Position numbers and translations under genes: made by a program. Source: Rhodocytophaga aerolata (GTDB lineage Bacteria; Bacteroidota; Bacteroidia; Cytophagales; 172606-1). From it: a stretch of DNA of 64,000 nucleotides. Positions 27,423 through 37,285 of the stretch are shown piece after piece. Under the pieces are notes generated by a model. It was not told the DNA's origin. It searched no databases and worked only from the letters and a program-made list of their open reading frames with translations. The stretch spans positions 248,001-312,000 of the forward strand of contig NZ_JAUKPO010000005.1 of assembly GCF_030503435.1 (NCBI RefSeq), given 5' to 3'. Each line of letters opens with the position of its first letter. Positions within the stretch are counted from its first letter, which is position 1.

Positions 27423-28334
27423 CTAACGAAGGCCAATAGCTTGGTTAGCCGGCAGGCTTAACAAAAATTCCCGTACAGCTTTTAATTCCACCTCAGAAAA
27501 TTCTCTCGTGCGGGGCCAAGGCATTTTGGTGCTGTCAATCTGATGGCCATCTGGGGTAACACCTGTGCGCAGGGTTTGCATAAACTCTGCTTCCGTCCAT
27601 TTACCTACTCTGCCGGTAGAAGTGATATTGGGCACTTGCGGAGCACCTGGTGCTAACGGCGGTCCTCCCTGAAAATTATCCCGGTGGCAAGCCGCACAAT
27701 TGGTTGTCAGGTACGCCCCATATTCTGCCGATACTTCTGCTTTTTGCTCAGTAATGGGTATAAGTTCATGATCAATATGCTCAGCAGGCAATAACTCCAG
27801 TTTGTTAAAAGCAATGAATGTTTTTAATACCGGACCCAGCGTTGGTTTTTTCTCCAGTTCGTTGTCTTGGGGAGGGCGGCTTTTGCAATAAGCAATAATA
27901 GCTGCCAGATCCGTATCAGCCAGTTTGGTAGTTTCATTTGCCGGCATAATTATCAGCGTTTTACCTTCCCGGGTTACGCCATGTTTCAATACGCGCAGCC
28001 AATCCTGGTCGCTGTAGTCTGCCGGAAGCCCGCCTTTGCCTTTGGTCAGGTTCTGGGCAGCTACGGTACCAAGCAGGGTTTCGTTCGCCATATAGCGGCC
28101 TTTCAGGTCTGTTCCATGGCAATCTTTGCAGCCATGTACCACAAACAGGTGGCTACCCCGTGCAATAGAAGCTGAATCGGTGGGAATGGCAACAGGCAGT
28201 ATTGCGGTGGGATATACTTTATGTAAGCGTTTTTCTATATTCCAGTAAATATATCCGTATAGAGCCAGGCCGATCAGCAGAATGCTTACGAAAGCATAGC
28301 CCATCCATTTGCCGATTTTTTTTATTGTTTTCAT
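27423..28334 (-). CDS. Membrane-anchored diheme cytochrome c
   Basis: A 303-residue c-type cytochrome with an N-terminal membrane anchor (YAFVSILLIGLALYGYIYW) and two heme-binding CxxCH motifs: CKDCH around residue 70 and CAACH around 214, in two similar cytochrome c domains. Distal Met candidates are LIIMPANETTKL in the first domain and DSTKMPWPRT in the second. It is probably a periplasm-facing electron carrier. It follows the small membrane protein at 28365 by 30 bp and is likely cotranscribed with it and with the cupin gene. The partner oxidase or dehydrogenase is not in this window. Confidence 0.88.
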   Translation of the reverse strand: MKTIKKIGKWMGYAFVSILLIGLALYGYIYWNIEKRLHKVYPTAILPVAIPTDSASIARGSHLFVVHGCKDCHGTDLKGRYMANETLLGTVAAQNLTKGKGGLPADYSDQDWLRVLKHGVTREGKTLIIMPANETTKLADTDLAAIIAYCKSRPPQDNELEKKPTLGPVLKTFIAFNKLELLPAEHIDHELIPITEQKAEVSAEYGAYLTTNCAACHRDNFQGGPPLAPGAPQVPNITSTGRVGKWTEAEFMQTLRTGVTPDGHQIDSTKMPWPRTREFSEVELKAVREFLLSLPANQAIGLR

Positions 28335-28364
28335 TTGTAGTTGAGATAAGTAGAATGAGATAAG

Positions 28365-28760
28365 TTAACCCTTTGCATTTTCTAAGCTGCTTTTAATCGT
28401 GTATCTACTTAGCTGTGCAAGGGCAAAGTAGCCAGCAAGTGCAATCAGGAAAACAAAAACGATCAGCTCGGCAAAGTCCCAGAAGGTATCGTGCCGAACC
28501 CGAAAAATAACCGGTATATAGTAGGTGAAGCCAAGTCCAAGCTGGAAACTGCAAAGGGCCACAATCGACCATAAGGTCCACCTTTTGTGAACCAACGAAA
28601 GGGATGACCAGCCAAACAAGATTGCATACCCAACTATTTCAGTAGTCGCAAAGGTGTCGTAGGCGGGGTATTGGTATACCTGGGAGCGGTAAAATTGATA
28701 CGCCATAGAAACAGCATAAGCCATAATGAGTATCCAGAATATTTTCAAATTGCTTTTCAT
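28365..28760 (-). CDS. Small four-helix membrane protein
   Basis: A 131-residue membrane protein with four predicted segments (LKIFWILIMAYAVSMAYQFY, YDTFATTEIVGYAILFGWSSLSLV, LWSIVALCSFQLGLGFTYYIPV and LIVFVFLIALAGYFALAQL). No family is recognised. It lies between the cupin gene (54 bp) and the diheme cytochrome gene (30 bp) on one strand, which suggests a redox- or membrane-linked operon. Confidence 0.65.
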   Translation of the reverse strand: MKSNLKIFWILIMAYAVSMAYQFYRSQVYQYPAYDTFATTEIVGYAILFGWSSLSLVHKRWTLWSIVALCSFQLGLGFTYYIPVIFRVRHDTFWDFAELIVFVFLIALAGYFALAQLSRYTIKSSLENAKG

Positions 28761-28814
28761 GATAATATGTAGTTGAGGCGGTTGTAGAAACTAAAGGGAA
28801 ACGTATCTTTCTCC

Positions 28815-29600
28815 TTAATTAAAAAATACTTCCAACGCTTTGTCTTCGCCTTTCCATTGGGCAATTTTGGCTAAAGAATTAATTAATGGTTCCTGGATAA
28901 AACCTGGTAATTTAGGAAGGTACGTTTCGCTGTATCCGAGCAATAGTGGTAAATGCCAAGGATTTTTAGGAAGAAAACCTTTCCCCCATTGTCCGGTATT
29001 GTGCAAGCCATATCCAACCCTGACAGATTTTTCCAGTCCTTTGGCAGGTGTAGCCTTTACCAGAATAGTAACAGTCGTATTTGTAGCATTGTGAAAGTAG
29101 TGCATAGACTTTCTGGGAGCAGTTGCTCCTTCCCCAGCTTTCAGCACAATGGTTTTTCCATTCATCCCAACCGTGAGCTCGCCGGTAAGTACTGTAAACT
29201 GTTCATCGAATGATTTATGGTAATGCCAGCTATTGCCACCTTTTGGCTCTACCTCTACCTGTATGAGTTCATAGGCACCTCCGGTATCGCGTCCGGTTTC
29301 CAGAAAGGTAGATTCATAGTTGCCTTCATTATTCCGTATGGTACGATCCTGTCGGTTGCCCACAGTCAGGTCCAGGTCAGGCAGAAAACGGGCAAACCCT
29401 ACAATGGCCATAAACGAACACAGCAGGAGTAAAATAGGTAAGCCCAGAATGGAGCAGGCTATTTTTACAAAAAATCCTAATTCCCATTGCCAGACCATAT
29501 AAAGGCCTGATAAACAAAGTAACAAGAAGAAAAAAGCCAGCCAATGTTTTGCATGAATAGCACCAGTAGGGGTTGTTTTTTTAAGTGTTGCGGTAGTCAT
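28815..29600 (-). CDS. Membrane-anchored cupin-domain protein
   Basis: The ATG at 29600 gives 261 residues: two membrane segments (about 22-65, WLAFFFLLLCLSGLYMVW and ACSILGLPILLLLCSFMAIVG), then a cupin domain with metal-ligand motif NSWHYHKSFDEQFTVLTGELTVG (HxH...E) and the second motif MHYFHNATN. A longer frame upstream of 29600 runs antisense through the AraC gene and is rejected. The gene is divergent from an AraC-family regulator 83 bp away, which probably controls it and the downstream membrane protein and cytochrome genes. The enzymatic role is unknown. Confidence 0.75.
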   Translation of the reverse strand: MTTATLKKTTPTGAIHAKHWLAFFFLLLCLSGLYMVWQWELGFFVKIACSILGLPILLLLCSFMAIVGFARFLPDLDLTVGNRQDRTIRNNEGNYESTFLETGRDTGGAYELIQVEVEPKGGNSWHYHKSFDEQFTVLTGELTVGMNGKTIVLKAGEGATAPRKSMHYFHNATNTTVTILVKATPAKGLEKSVRVGYGLHNTGQWGKGFLPKNPWHLPLLLGYSETYLPKLPGFIQEPLINSLAKIAQWKGEDKALEVFFN

Positions 29601-29682
29601 AATGTCTGTTGATTTTATGCTACAAATGTTTAACTTTATTACCCAGATCTGTTTATTCAAAACGGATAAAGATTTACGAGAT

Positions 29683-30681
29683 ATGGATAAGATAGCTCTT
29701 CCGGAATGGGCCAAGCGGTTCGGAAGTTTTGAGGCGAAGGTATTGAACAGCAATGAGCGGTATACAGCCATCCACACCCAATTTAAAGAACCTGGCCTGG
29801 CATCGGGAGAATCAGTGATTGTCCAAATGCCTGGCATGGTGTTAGGGAATATGCTGTTCAACTTGCAGGAGCCTTTAAACATGACGCACCCAAGCAATGG
29901 CGAAGGGGCGGAGTCCGTGTTTGTTCTGGAAGGCAGAGCCACTTCCCATTTTAGCCATATTTCTAAACCTGTACTTGCAGAAAACAACCGCCATACTTTT
30001 CAGTATAGTCCTGAATTTACGGCCGGGCATACCATTGAGAAGGGAAGATTTAATGTAGTACATATTGGGTTTGATATGGATTTTTTCAAATCCATTATGC
30101 AATCGGCAGAAGACAAACAGATAGATATTATCTGTAATAGTATAGAACGGAAACAGACATTTATTCCTTCCCATGAACATCTATTGATGCAACCCAGAAT
30201 GCTTGAGATCCTCCGTGCAATTAAAACCAGTCAGTTTAATGGCCTAACCCGCATGCTGTATCTGGAGGCCAAAGCCCTGGAACTGTTCTCCCTTCAGCTT
30301 GATCAGTTTTCTTCGTGGAGTGCTGGCGGCAAAAATGACATCAGCAGGGCAGATAAAGAAAAGCTCAGCGAGGTATATGCATTTATTGAAGCTAACTACT
30401 TGCTGCCTTTATCTCTGGCTAAGCTATCGGCAGGCTATGGGTTAAATGAATTTAAACTAAAGAAAGGATACAAAGCCTTATTCCATATGACTGTTTTCGG
30501 GCATATTCATAACTTGCGTATGCGGAAGGCAAAACAATTACTGGAAGAAGGGAGCTTAAACATTTCCCAGGTTTCTGATTGTATCGGCTATAGCAACATA
30601 CCTGCCTTTTCGGCTGCATTCAAAAAACACTTTGGTTACCCACCCAGTAGGTATACCGGAGCTGCCTTACTTGCTCACTAA
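29683..30681 (+). CDS. AraC-family transcriptional regulator
   Basis: A 332-residue regulator starting at MDKIALPEWAKRFGS (an upstream in-frame ATG at 29602 would crowd the divergent cupin promoter). The N-terminal part is a ligand-sensing region. The C-terminal 95 residues form a double helix-turn-helix domain: LSLAKLSAGYGLNEFKLKKGYKALF and the signature ISQVSDCIGYSNIPAFSAAFKKHFGYPPSRY. The arrangement resembles PchR-type regulators. Its 83-bp divergent gap to the cupin gene suggests that this operon is the target. Confidence 0.87.
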   Translation: MDKIALPEWAKRFGSFEAKVLNSNERYTAIHTQFKEPGLASGESVIVQMPGMVLGNMLFNLQEPLNMTHPSNGEGAESVFVLEGRATSHFSHISKPVLAENNRHTFQYSPEFTAGHTIEKGRFNVVHIGFDMDFFKSIMQSAEDKQIDIICNSIERKQTFIPSHEHLLMQPRMLEILRAIKTSQFNGLTRMLYLEAKALELFSLQLDQFSSWSAGGKNDISRADKEKLSEVYAFIEANYLLPLSLAKLSAGYGLNEFKLKKGYKALFHMTVFGHIHNLRMRKAKQLLEEGSLNISQVSDCIGYSNIPAFSAAFKKHFGYPPSRYTGAALLAH

Positions 30682-30775
30682 AAACCTGCCTGATTTGTGG
30701 ATATATTCCCCGATGATTCCTTGATCTAAAGTAGTCTCCGAACAGGATAGAAACAGTAATTTTTATTCGTATTCC

Positions 30776-32236
30776 TTATTCATACTCCCACTTGTGTATC
30801 CAGGGATCGTGGGTTTGCTGCTGAAATTGTTTGAGCTTTTGCAACAACTGATTAAATATTGCTTTGTATTGAGCATTGTCTGCCAAATTATGGATTTCAT
30901 CTGGGTCTTTTTCTATATCATAGAGTTCAAATTGAGGCCGATGCAAAAATGCCTCAATACGTCGTTTACCAAATTTGGCCGAACCTGCTTGTAAGCTGCC
31001 TTGCCAGGTAAACGACTTCACTAAATCAAGGGCCAGGGGAAAAGGAAGCTGATGAGCAATATTATAAATCAACTTATATTGCCTTGTACGCACAGCCCGC
31101 ATCGGATAATACATAGTTATTTCATGCAAGGAATGCGAAGCATATACCTCGTCCCATCCACTGACATGCTCTTCCTCCAGAAGTTTCCGGAAGGAACGGC
31201 CATGAAAAGTTGGGTTGGCCGGTATGGCTCCTGCCAGATCCAGAATAGTTGGTGTAATATCTGCCCAGGATACCATCCCATTCTGAACTATTCCTTTTCT
31301 TTTTGAGCCAGGGTTCCGAATGATGCAGGGCAGTTTAATACCTGCTTCATAAAGCGTTGTTTTTGCTCCCGGGAACGCTACCCCATTGTCGGATAAGTAA
31401 ATAATAATGGTATTTTCATACTTGCCCGCTGCCTTCAAATAGGTTATCAATTTCCCAACGCCTTGGTCTACTCGGGAAACAGCCTGGTAATATTGTGCCA
31501 GTTCAGCCCGGCTTTCTTTAGTATCTGGCAGAAATGGAGGGACAAGCACCTGGCCTGGCTGATAGGTAACCTGTTTTACACCAGGATAACCTTCCTGACG
31601 GTTACCAAATGAGTTGGGTTCGCCAGCTGTACCGAAATCGGGTTCACCATTAGGGAATACTTTATTAGACCGGTGTGGGTCATCGGTAGCAAAATACAAG
31701 AAAAATGGCTTAGTAGTAGAAGTAATGAAGTCTTTGCTGAGTTCGGCCATTTGAACAGCATTACGTCCTAAGCTAGTAGGATCATTGGCCTTTCCGCCAG
31801 ATAATACGTTTTGAAAGGCATATACTTCTTCTGGGGCTACATGAAACTTACCTATTCTGGCTGTTTGATAACCTGCCTTGGCTAACAACACAGGTAAACT
31901 CTGCACATGTGCAAATGAATTAAAATGATGATAACTGTGCTCAAGCCCATACATGCCATTTGCATGATTATGCAAACCTGATAGAATTACCGTACGGCTA
32001 GGACTACAACTGGCAGACGTACAAAAAGCATTGGTAAAGCGTACTCCCTCAGCAGCCAGCTGATCCAAATTAGGGGTTTGAATTACCGGATTTCCATAAC
32101 ACCCCAGGGCATCTGTTCCATGATCATCGGCAATCAGTAAGATAATATTAGGTTTTGCGGTATTCCCTTGTGACCATGCACTCACCATATGCAACCACAT
32201 AAATAACAGCGTAAAATAGCAGCGCTTATATATCAT
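30776..32236 (-). CDS. Exported type I sulfatase
   Basis: A 486-residue sulfatase with signal peptide MIYKRCYFTLLFMWLHMVSA (the ATG at 32236 is preferred to an upstream one at 32281, since it places the signal peptide at the start). Asp37-Asp38 in IADDHGTDALGCYGN are Ca ligands. The CSPSR motif at residues 77-81 carries Cys77, the site converted to formylglycine by an FGE-type or radical-SAM enzyme. IIIYLSDNGVAFPGAKTTLYEAG follows. It hydrolyses sulfate esters in the periplasm; heparan N-sulfatase-like members look similar. No FGE gene is in the window. Divergent from the TonB receptor gene 426 bp away. Confidence 0.92.
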   Translation of the reverse strand: MIYKRCYFTLLFMWLHMVSAWSQGNTAKPNIILLIADDHGTDALGCYGNPVIQTPNLDQLAAEGVRFTNAFCTSASCSPSRTVILSGLHNHANGMYGLEHSYHHFNSFAHVQSLPVLLAKAGYQTARIGKFHVAPEEVYAFQNVLSGGKANDPTSLGRNAVQMAELSKDFITSTTKPFFLYFATDDPHRSNKVFPNGEPDFGTAGEPNSFGNRQEGYPGVKQVTYQPGQVLVPPFLPDTKESRAELAQYYQAVSRVDQGVGKLITYLKAAGKYENTIIIYLSDNGVAFPGAKTTLYEAGIKLPCIIRNPGSKRKGIVQNGMVSWADITPTILDLAGAIPANPTFHGRSFRKLLEEEHVSGWDEVYASHSLHEITMYYPMRAVRTRQYKLIYNIAHQLPFPLALDLVKSFTWQGSLQAGSAKFGKRRIEAFLHRPQFELYDIEKDPDEIHNLADNAQYKAIFNQLLQKLKQFQQQTHDPWIHKWEYE

Positions 32237-32662
32237 AAAGTTCAAAAAGCTAAGAAGTTGATTTGTAAATAACCCACTCAAGCTAATTTATACATAGAAA
32301 TTGGTGAGACGATATTCTCTGCTAAATATAATTTTTAAAAATAGTTTGCATTGTATTTTCTAATATATAATTTTGTCTATAGATTTTATAGAGATTAAAA
32401 TACAAGCACATGATACAGCAATCTTTACTCTGTTATACTTAGCTAAATAGGCTATCTATAGTGTCAATCTTTTACTTATAAGGCTTTACACACTAAATAA
32501 GAGAAGCATTGCTACAATGAAAGGTAATTTTTAACAAAGCGTAAAATCTAGTCTAACATTCATTTACTATTTATTAGCTGCAATGCCTATCATAAAAGGC
32601 AGGGGGAACCCTTATTGAAAAATTTAAAATATACATACCATACTAAACTAACATTTGTCGCA
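32237..32662. other. Divergent control region of sulfatase and TonB-receptor genes
   Basis: A 426-bp AT-rich gap. TATATTTA (minus strand, near 32325) may be the sulfatase -7 box. On the plus strand AACATTTG at 32650-32657 is a weak box only 5 nt before the receptor ATG. A tiny frame at 32517 shares ATGAAAGGTAAT with one at 36842 in the redoxin leader; this may be chance. No Cys-run ORF with a start codon was found here. Confidence 0.35.
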
Positions 32663-35212
32663 ATGAAAAAAATAGTACAAGTTATCTTACCCATCTTATT
32701 GTTGGCTAACGTTGCACTTGCCCAAGGGGTAGTGGTGGGAAAAATTAAAGACAGGGAAGGTTTACCTGTAGTTGCTGCAACGGTTGTAATAAAAGGAACT
32801 AACACGTATACAGTTGCCGATGCTGAGGGTCAGTTCAAGATTACTGCACAAAAACAAGCCCCTTTTACATTAGCTATTAGCTCTGTCGGGTTTAAACCTC
32901 AGGAAGTCAGGCTTACGGAACTACCAAATTCACCCTTGACAATAACCCTTATCGATGATAATTTACTGAATGAGGTGGTAGTTACCGCCAGAAGACGTAG
33001 TGAAACGGTGCAGGAAGTTCCCATTCCTATTTCAGTAGTAGGAGGCACTACCGTAGAAGAAGCAGGCGCTTTTAATGTAAACCGGATAAAAGAACTCGTT
33101 CCAACCGTGCAACTTTATTCCTCTAATCCGCGCAACACCACACTTAATATCCGCGGCTTAGGTTCTACCTTCGGGCTAACAAATGATGGCATCGACCCTG
33201 GTGTAGGCTTTTATGTAGATGGAGTATACTATGCCCGTCCTGCGGCTACTACTCTGGACTTTATTGACATAGAGCAGATAGAGGTCCTGCGTGGTCCGCA
33301 AGGAACTCTTTTCGGTAAGAATACAACAGCTGGCGCCTTTAACGTTACTACCCGTGCTCCTAGCTTTACGCCAGGTGCAAATTTTGAAGTAAGTTATGGC
33401 AATTATGGCTACATACAGGCAAAAAGTTCAGTTACAGGTCCGTTAGGAAAGAAGTTTGCCGGGCGGTTATCTTTCTCTGGTACACAGCGGGACGGCGTTC
33501 TTGAAAATGTAATTACCCAAAAATCGGTGAACGATCTCAATAATTTGGGTTTGCGGGGGCAATTGCTGTTCGTGCCAACAGACAATATTAAGATTACACT
33601 CGCAGCAGACGCTTCACGCCAGCGGCCAGATGGGTATGCACAAGTGGTAGCTGGCGTTGCTCCTACCCTACGCCCAGCTTACCGCCAGTTCGAGCAAATC
33701 ATTGCCGATCTTAACTACGATTTGCCAAGCAGAAATCCTTTTGACCGCAAAATTGATCATGATACACCCTGGAGATCGGGAAATGAATTAGGGGGTGTAT
33801 CACTCAATATTGACGCCAACATTGGGCCAGGAACATTAACCTCTACTACGGCCTGGCGGTATTGGAACTGGGACCCATCCAACGACCGGGACTTCACAGG
33901 ATTACCAGTGCTCACCTTATCCCAGGCAACCTCAAAACATGCACAATGGACACAAGAGGTACGTTACGCCGGAGATATTTCCTCCCGCTTGAGTGGGGTC
34001 ATCGGCCTTTTTGCCATCGGTCAGGACTTACAGACAGATCCGGTTCATACAGAGGAATCTGGTGCAGCTCAATGGCGGTTTTCCCAGAGTTCCACTAGCC
34101 CCCTCTGGCAAACACCAGGCCTGTTTGATGGCTATGGCATTCGAACCACCTCCAGACTTCAGACTTTCGGTGCAGCTGTATTCGGGCAGGTAGATTGGGC
34201 GATTACAGAACGGTTGCATGTATTACCCGGGCTCCGGTTCAATTACGACCAGAAAAAAGTAGATTTTAACCGGCAGACCTATGGTGGTTTGCAAACAGAA
34301 GATCCTGCGTTGATTGCCCTGAAAAGAGCCGTGTATACAGATCAGGCCTTTAATGCAGAGGTAGATGAATCTAACTTGTCGGGCCAGTTAACGCTGGCTT
34401 ATAAAGCCTCAACTAGCATGAATGCATTTGCTACCTATTCCAACAGCTATAAGCCTGTTGGGGTAAATTTAGGTGGTTTACCTACCGCAAATGGTGAAAT
34501 TCTACTTGATCTGGCCAGAATCAAACCAGAATATGTAAGTCATTTTGAGGTAGGAATTAAAACCAATCCGACTCCACAATCTACCCTAAATATTGTGCTC
34601 CACAACACGGATATTAAGGATTACCAGACCAATGTACAGACAGCAGAAGTAGGCGTAAACCGGGGTTATCTGGCTAATGCTGAGCGGGTACGTGTATTGG
34701 GTATTGAACTAGATGGAAACATCCGGCTGAACAATCATCTATCTTTCAATGGGGCAGTTGCCTACACAGATGGCAAATATGTTTCCTTCAAAAATGCACC
34801 AGTTCCGCTGGAAGAGACAGGTGGAGAAGCAGCCTTCAAAGATATATCTGGTGGTGCTTTACCAGGCATATCTAAATGGGCTGGCTCATTAGGTGGTGAA
34901 TTGGTCTCTAATCCAGGCAATTTCTTTGGCCAGCATGGGAAGTTCTTTCTTGCCGTGGACAGTTATTCACGTTCTTCCTTTTCTTCAAGCCCATCGCCTT
35001 CAAAATACCTGAATATTGGCGGATATGCATTGGTAAATGCCAGACTTGGATTTAGAGCGACTGACGGATTATCTATTTTCCTATGGTCACGTAACCTACT
35101 GGACAGAGATTATTTTGAGCAATTATTACCGGCAGCCGGTAATGCCGGTCACTACGCAGGTGTACTGGGCGATCCGAGGACTTTCGGTGTCACCTTACGT
35201 TATTCGTTTTAA
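32663..35212 (+). CDS. TonB-dependent outer-membrane receptor
   Basis: An 849-residue receptor beginning at ATG 32663 (MKKIVQVILPILLLANVALA signal peptide; the longer TTG-started frame at 32615 would bury it). A carboxypeptidase-regulatory-like domain (about 22-105) precedes the plug (EVVVTARRRSETVQEVPIPISVV and IEQIEVLRGPQGTLFGKNTTAGAFN) and a 22-stranded barrel ending FGVTLRYSF with the terminal Phe. It is of the classic siderophore/small-molecule type, not a SusC type, and no SusD partner follows. The substrate is unknown. The sulfatase, porin and redox neighbours hint at an organosulfur or sulfated compound. Confidence 0.9.
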   Translation: MKKIVQVILPILLLANVALAQGVVVGKIKDREGLPVVAATVVIKGTNTYTVADAEGQFKITAQKQAPFTLAISSVGFKPQEVRLTELPNSPLTITLIDDNLLNEVVVTARRRSETVQEVPIPISVVGGTTVEEAGAFNVNRIKELVPTVQLYSSNPRNTTLNIRGLGSTFGLTNDGIDPGVGFYVDGVYYARPAATTLDFIDIEQIEVLRGPQGTLFGKNTTAGAFNVTTRAPSFTPGANFEVSYGNYGYIQAKSSVTGPLGKKFAGRLSFSGTQRDGVLENVITQKSVNDLNNLGLRGQLLFVPTDNIKITLAADASRQRPDGYAQVVAGVAPTLRPAYRQFEQIIADLNYDLPSRNPFDRKIDHDTPWRSGNELGGVSLNIDANIGPGTLTSTTAWRYWNWDPSNDRDFTGLPVLTLSQATSKHAQWTQEVRYAGDISSRLSGVIGLFAIGQDLQTDPVHTEESGAAQWRFSQSSTSPLWQTPGLFDGYGIRTTSRLQTFGAAVFGQVDWAITERLHVLPGLRFNYDQKKVDFNRQTYGGLQTEDPALIALKRAVYTDQAFNAEVDESNLSGQLTLAYKASTSMNAFATYSNSYKPVGVNLGGLPTANGEILLDLARIKPEYVSHFEVGIKTNPTPQSTLNIVLHNTDIKDYQTNVQTAEVGVNRGYLANAERVRVLGIELDGNIRLNNHLSFNGAVAYTDGKYVSFKNAPVPLEETGGEAAFKDISGGALPGISKWAGSLGGELVSNPGNFFGQHGKFFLAVDSYSRSSFSSSPSPSKYLNIGGYALVNARLGFRATDGLSIFLWSRNLLDRDYFEQLLPAAGNAGHYAGVLGDPRTFGVTLRYSF

Positions 35213-35238
35213 AATTAACAAACCTTCTTAGGTAACTT

Positions 35239-35278
35239 AAAGAAGATACGTGGGACTCATCTACCATTTATCTTCTTT
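35239..35278 (+). terminator. Terminator-like hairpin after the TonB receptor gene
   Basis: A 10-bp perfect stem (35239-35248 with 35269-35278) with a 20-nt loop lies 26 nt after the stop, followed by a weak T-rich tail. Confidence 0.5.
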
Positions 35279-35462
35279 TGCATTTTATTGATTGTTGATT
35301 GCAGCATAGTATCTCTTTTGTCAAAAACATCTTGTCACCCCATGCAATTGGGCTTGGATTTGTAAGATCCCTATACAATACCCACAATTTTTAAACATAG
35401 CTTTGAATAAAGCATAGTAACACTTCTTTTCTGATACGTATATGTTTGTCGGGCACTATGTA

Positions 35463-36772
35463 ATGATAAGGCTGTATGGAATACTAAGCTGCTCTTTATT
35501 CTATTTCAGTCTTTACTCTCAGGCAACCGATACATGGAAAGAAGAACTTAACACACACCTGGATATACGCCCCAGAGCAGAATTCAGGAATAATTTTATG
35601 TTAGCTGCCTCTGACAGCACCATGCCAGAAATATTTGCCAGCCAGCGCAACAGAGTACATCTTACGTATCAGCGTAGAAAATTAAAATTTCTTGCCTCAG
35701 CACAGGAGATCCATTTGTGGGGAAAACAAGGCAAACTGTCTAAAACTGGGAGCATTAATTTTTATGAACTTTATCTTGAACCTTCCCTAACCAAAAATCT
35801 ATCGTTTAGGATAGGCAGGCAAGGAATATCATTAGACAATGGCCGGTTATTTTCGGATGCTCCCTGGTCGCAGCAAGGCCGTGCGCATGAAGGAATACGG
35901 CTGCTATATGCTAGTTCTAGGCTGGCTGCCGATTTGATTGCTGCTTTTACCAGGAACTACGCAACCCATTTTGATGCAGCATACTCGCCAGTAACTGCCC
36001 ATACTTATACACTGCTTTTGGTACAGCATGTAAAGTATGCATTGAGCAAACAATTTAGTTTTACACTTATTAATTCTGCTGAAGCATTCAAGCGGATTGA
36101 TAAAACATCCGGACATTATTTGAGAGTTACTAATGGCGGAAGAGTGGAGTATTTGTTTAATAAACTGTATTTAACTCTTAATGGCTATTCTCAATATGGA
36201 GAGAATGCCACCAGAAAAAAATCAGTGCCTATTATCTGCAACCAGAAACAAGTTATACCATCAATAAAATCAAGTTGCGGCTAGGTGCAGAAATTTCAAG
36301 TGGAGAAAATATAGCTTTTGCCCATACTAACTCCCATTCTTTTATTCCTTTGTATGGTGTGGCTTGGAAATTTATGGGAAATATGAATTTTTTTACCAGG
36401 TTCCCTGCCGATGTAAATAATAGTGGGCTTATAAATCCTTATTTGTTTATAATTTTTACACTAACTAACAAAATATTTTTGCGGGCTGATGGAAATTTAT
36501 TTTATATGCAGTACCCACTTATTTATCCAGACAAATCTACCGCTAATAGGTATTTAGGGTTTGAAAACGATTTGTCGTACAACTACAAGATTTCACCTGC
36601 TATTGATATGCAAGGCGGTTTTTCTTACCTGCTTCCAACAGCAAGCATGGAATTGCTCAACAAAGTGAAAGATGCTCAACGAATTCCTGTGTGGAGTTAT
36701 CTTATGATATCCTTCAAACCTCGGGTATTTTCCTGGACCAGAACCCATTCTATGTTTCGGAATAATCTTTAG
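35463..36772 (+). pseudogene. Alginate-export-type porin gene with a -1 frameshift at A7
   Basis: Two open frames (from ATG 35463 to a TAG at 36284, and the other to 36772) make one outer-membrane porin-like protein of about 436 residues. The first part has signal peptide MIRLYGILSCSLFYFSLYS, then RPRAEFRNNF, the SQRNRVHLTY segment and FRIGRQGISLDNGRLF, all typical of alginate-export/OprP-like beta-barrels. At the A7 run 36215-36221 the frame changes. Reading ATC AGT GCC after the second AAA restores ISAYYLQPETSYTINKIKLR, which joins smoothly to the second part. TATGTTTG (35441-35448) is a perfect -7 box. It is either a broken gene, a sequencing error or a slippage site. The substrate is unknown. 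Confidence 0.8.
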
Positions 36773-36790
36773 CGGTCGTAATAGGTAAAA

Positions 36791-36874
36791 ATGATTCAAT
36801 ATATGCCAAACAGCGGTTTATTCTACTTTAACCTTGTAAAGATGAAAGGTAATCTTACATGCTGTATCCCATAA
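36791..36874 (+). CDS. Short ORF with Cys-Cys, possible leader peptide
   Basis: 27 codons from ATG 36791, beginning MIQYMPNSGLFYFNLVKMKG and ending TCCIP. It starts 18 nt after the porin stop and contains TGC TGT near its end. Alone it would be ignored; it is listed because two more short ORFs with longer Cys runs follow in the same leader. Confidence 0.2.
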   Translation: MIQYMPNSGLFYFNLVKMKGNLTCCIP

Positions 36875-36911
36875 ACGGTAATAAAATAAAAAATTTATTT
36901 GCTTTTGAAAC

Positions 36912-36919
36912 TAAATTTG
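36912..36919 (+). promoter_or_regulatory. Possible -7 box of the redoxin leader transcript
   Basis: TAAATTTG is a perfect TAnnTTTG match. No TTG is at the usual 20-nt distance (nearest TTTG at 36898-36901 is 10 nt away), so the call is weak. Transcription from here would give a leader of about 515 nt before the redoxin ATG at 37441. Confidence 0.3.
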
Positions 36920-36961
36920 TTCTATTTGCCTATATAATTAGTAGACTAACCAAAAAGTCAA

Positions 36962-37066
36962 ATGAATTACACAAGAACATATAAGCCGGTTATGGTTTCA
37001 GCCCCGAGTAGTGCTGATTTCATTCATTGCCTTTATGCTTCTTCTGGTTGCTGTTGTTGCCTCTAA
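36962..37066 (+). CDS. 34-codon ORF ending in four Cys codons (putative cysteine leader peptide)
   Basis: From ATG 36962 the frame starts MNYTRTYKPVMVSAPSSADF, continues with a single Cys and ends SSGCCCCL: TGC TGT TGT TGC at 37049-37060, stop TAA at 37064. It begins 43 nt after a perfect -7 box. The Cys codons are part of a potential small hairpin (GTTGTT 37053-37058 with AACAAC 37065-37070). Runs of identical rare-amino-acid codons at the end of a tiny ORF ahead of a metabolic operon are the hallmark of attenuation leader peptides; Cys-run leaders are described in mycobacteria. The role here is inference. Confidence 0.45.
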   Translation: MNYTRTYKPVMVSAPSSADFIHCLYASSGCCCCL

Positions 37067-37285
37067 CAACTGTACCTTACTTTTCCCATCTTAGGTTAGT
37101 TTTGGAACAGTAATTTGCTCAAAAGACACTATTCCTTGTCTTTAAAAATCATTTCTCTTGTTGCGTGCCTTTTTATAAAGTAATTCCTGTTTTTGAGTCT
37201 ATCTCAGGGATACTTTAGTAAAATAAATGCTGTTACTATCCGGCTTTAGCTATGCTTGGTAAACACAGCTCTGTATTCAAACTAT

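Noticed and set aside
29601-29987. N-terminal extension of the cupin gene (frame open to 29987)
   Set aside because: It is antisense to the AraC gene and has no signal or family features; the ATG at 29600 directly precedes the two membrane segments.
32517-36853. Shared 12-mer ATGAAAGGTAAT at 32517 and 36842 as a possible common regulatory element
   Set aside because: Only 12 nt with different flanks, and the first copy stops after five codons without Cys; chance is likely.
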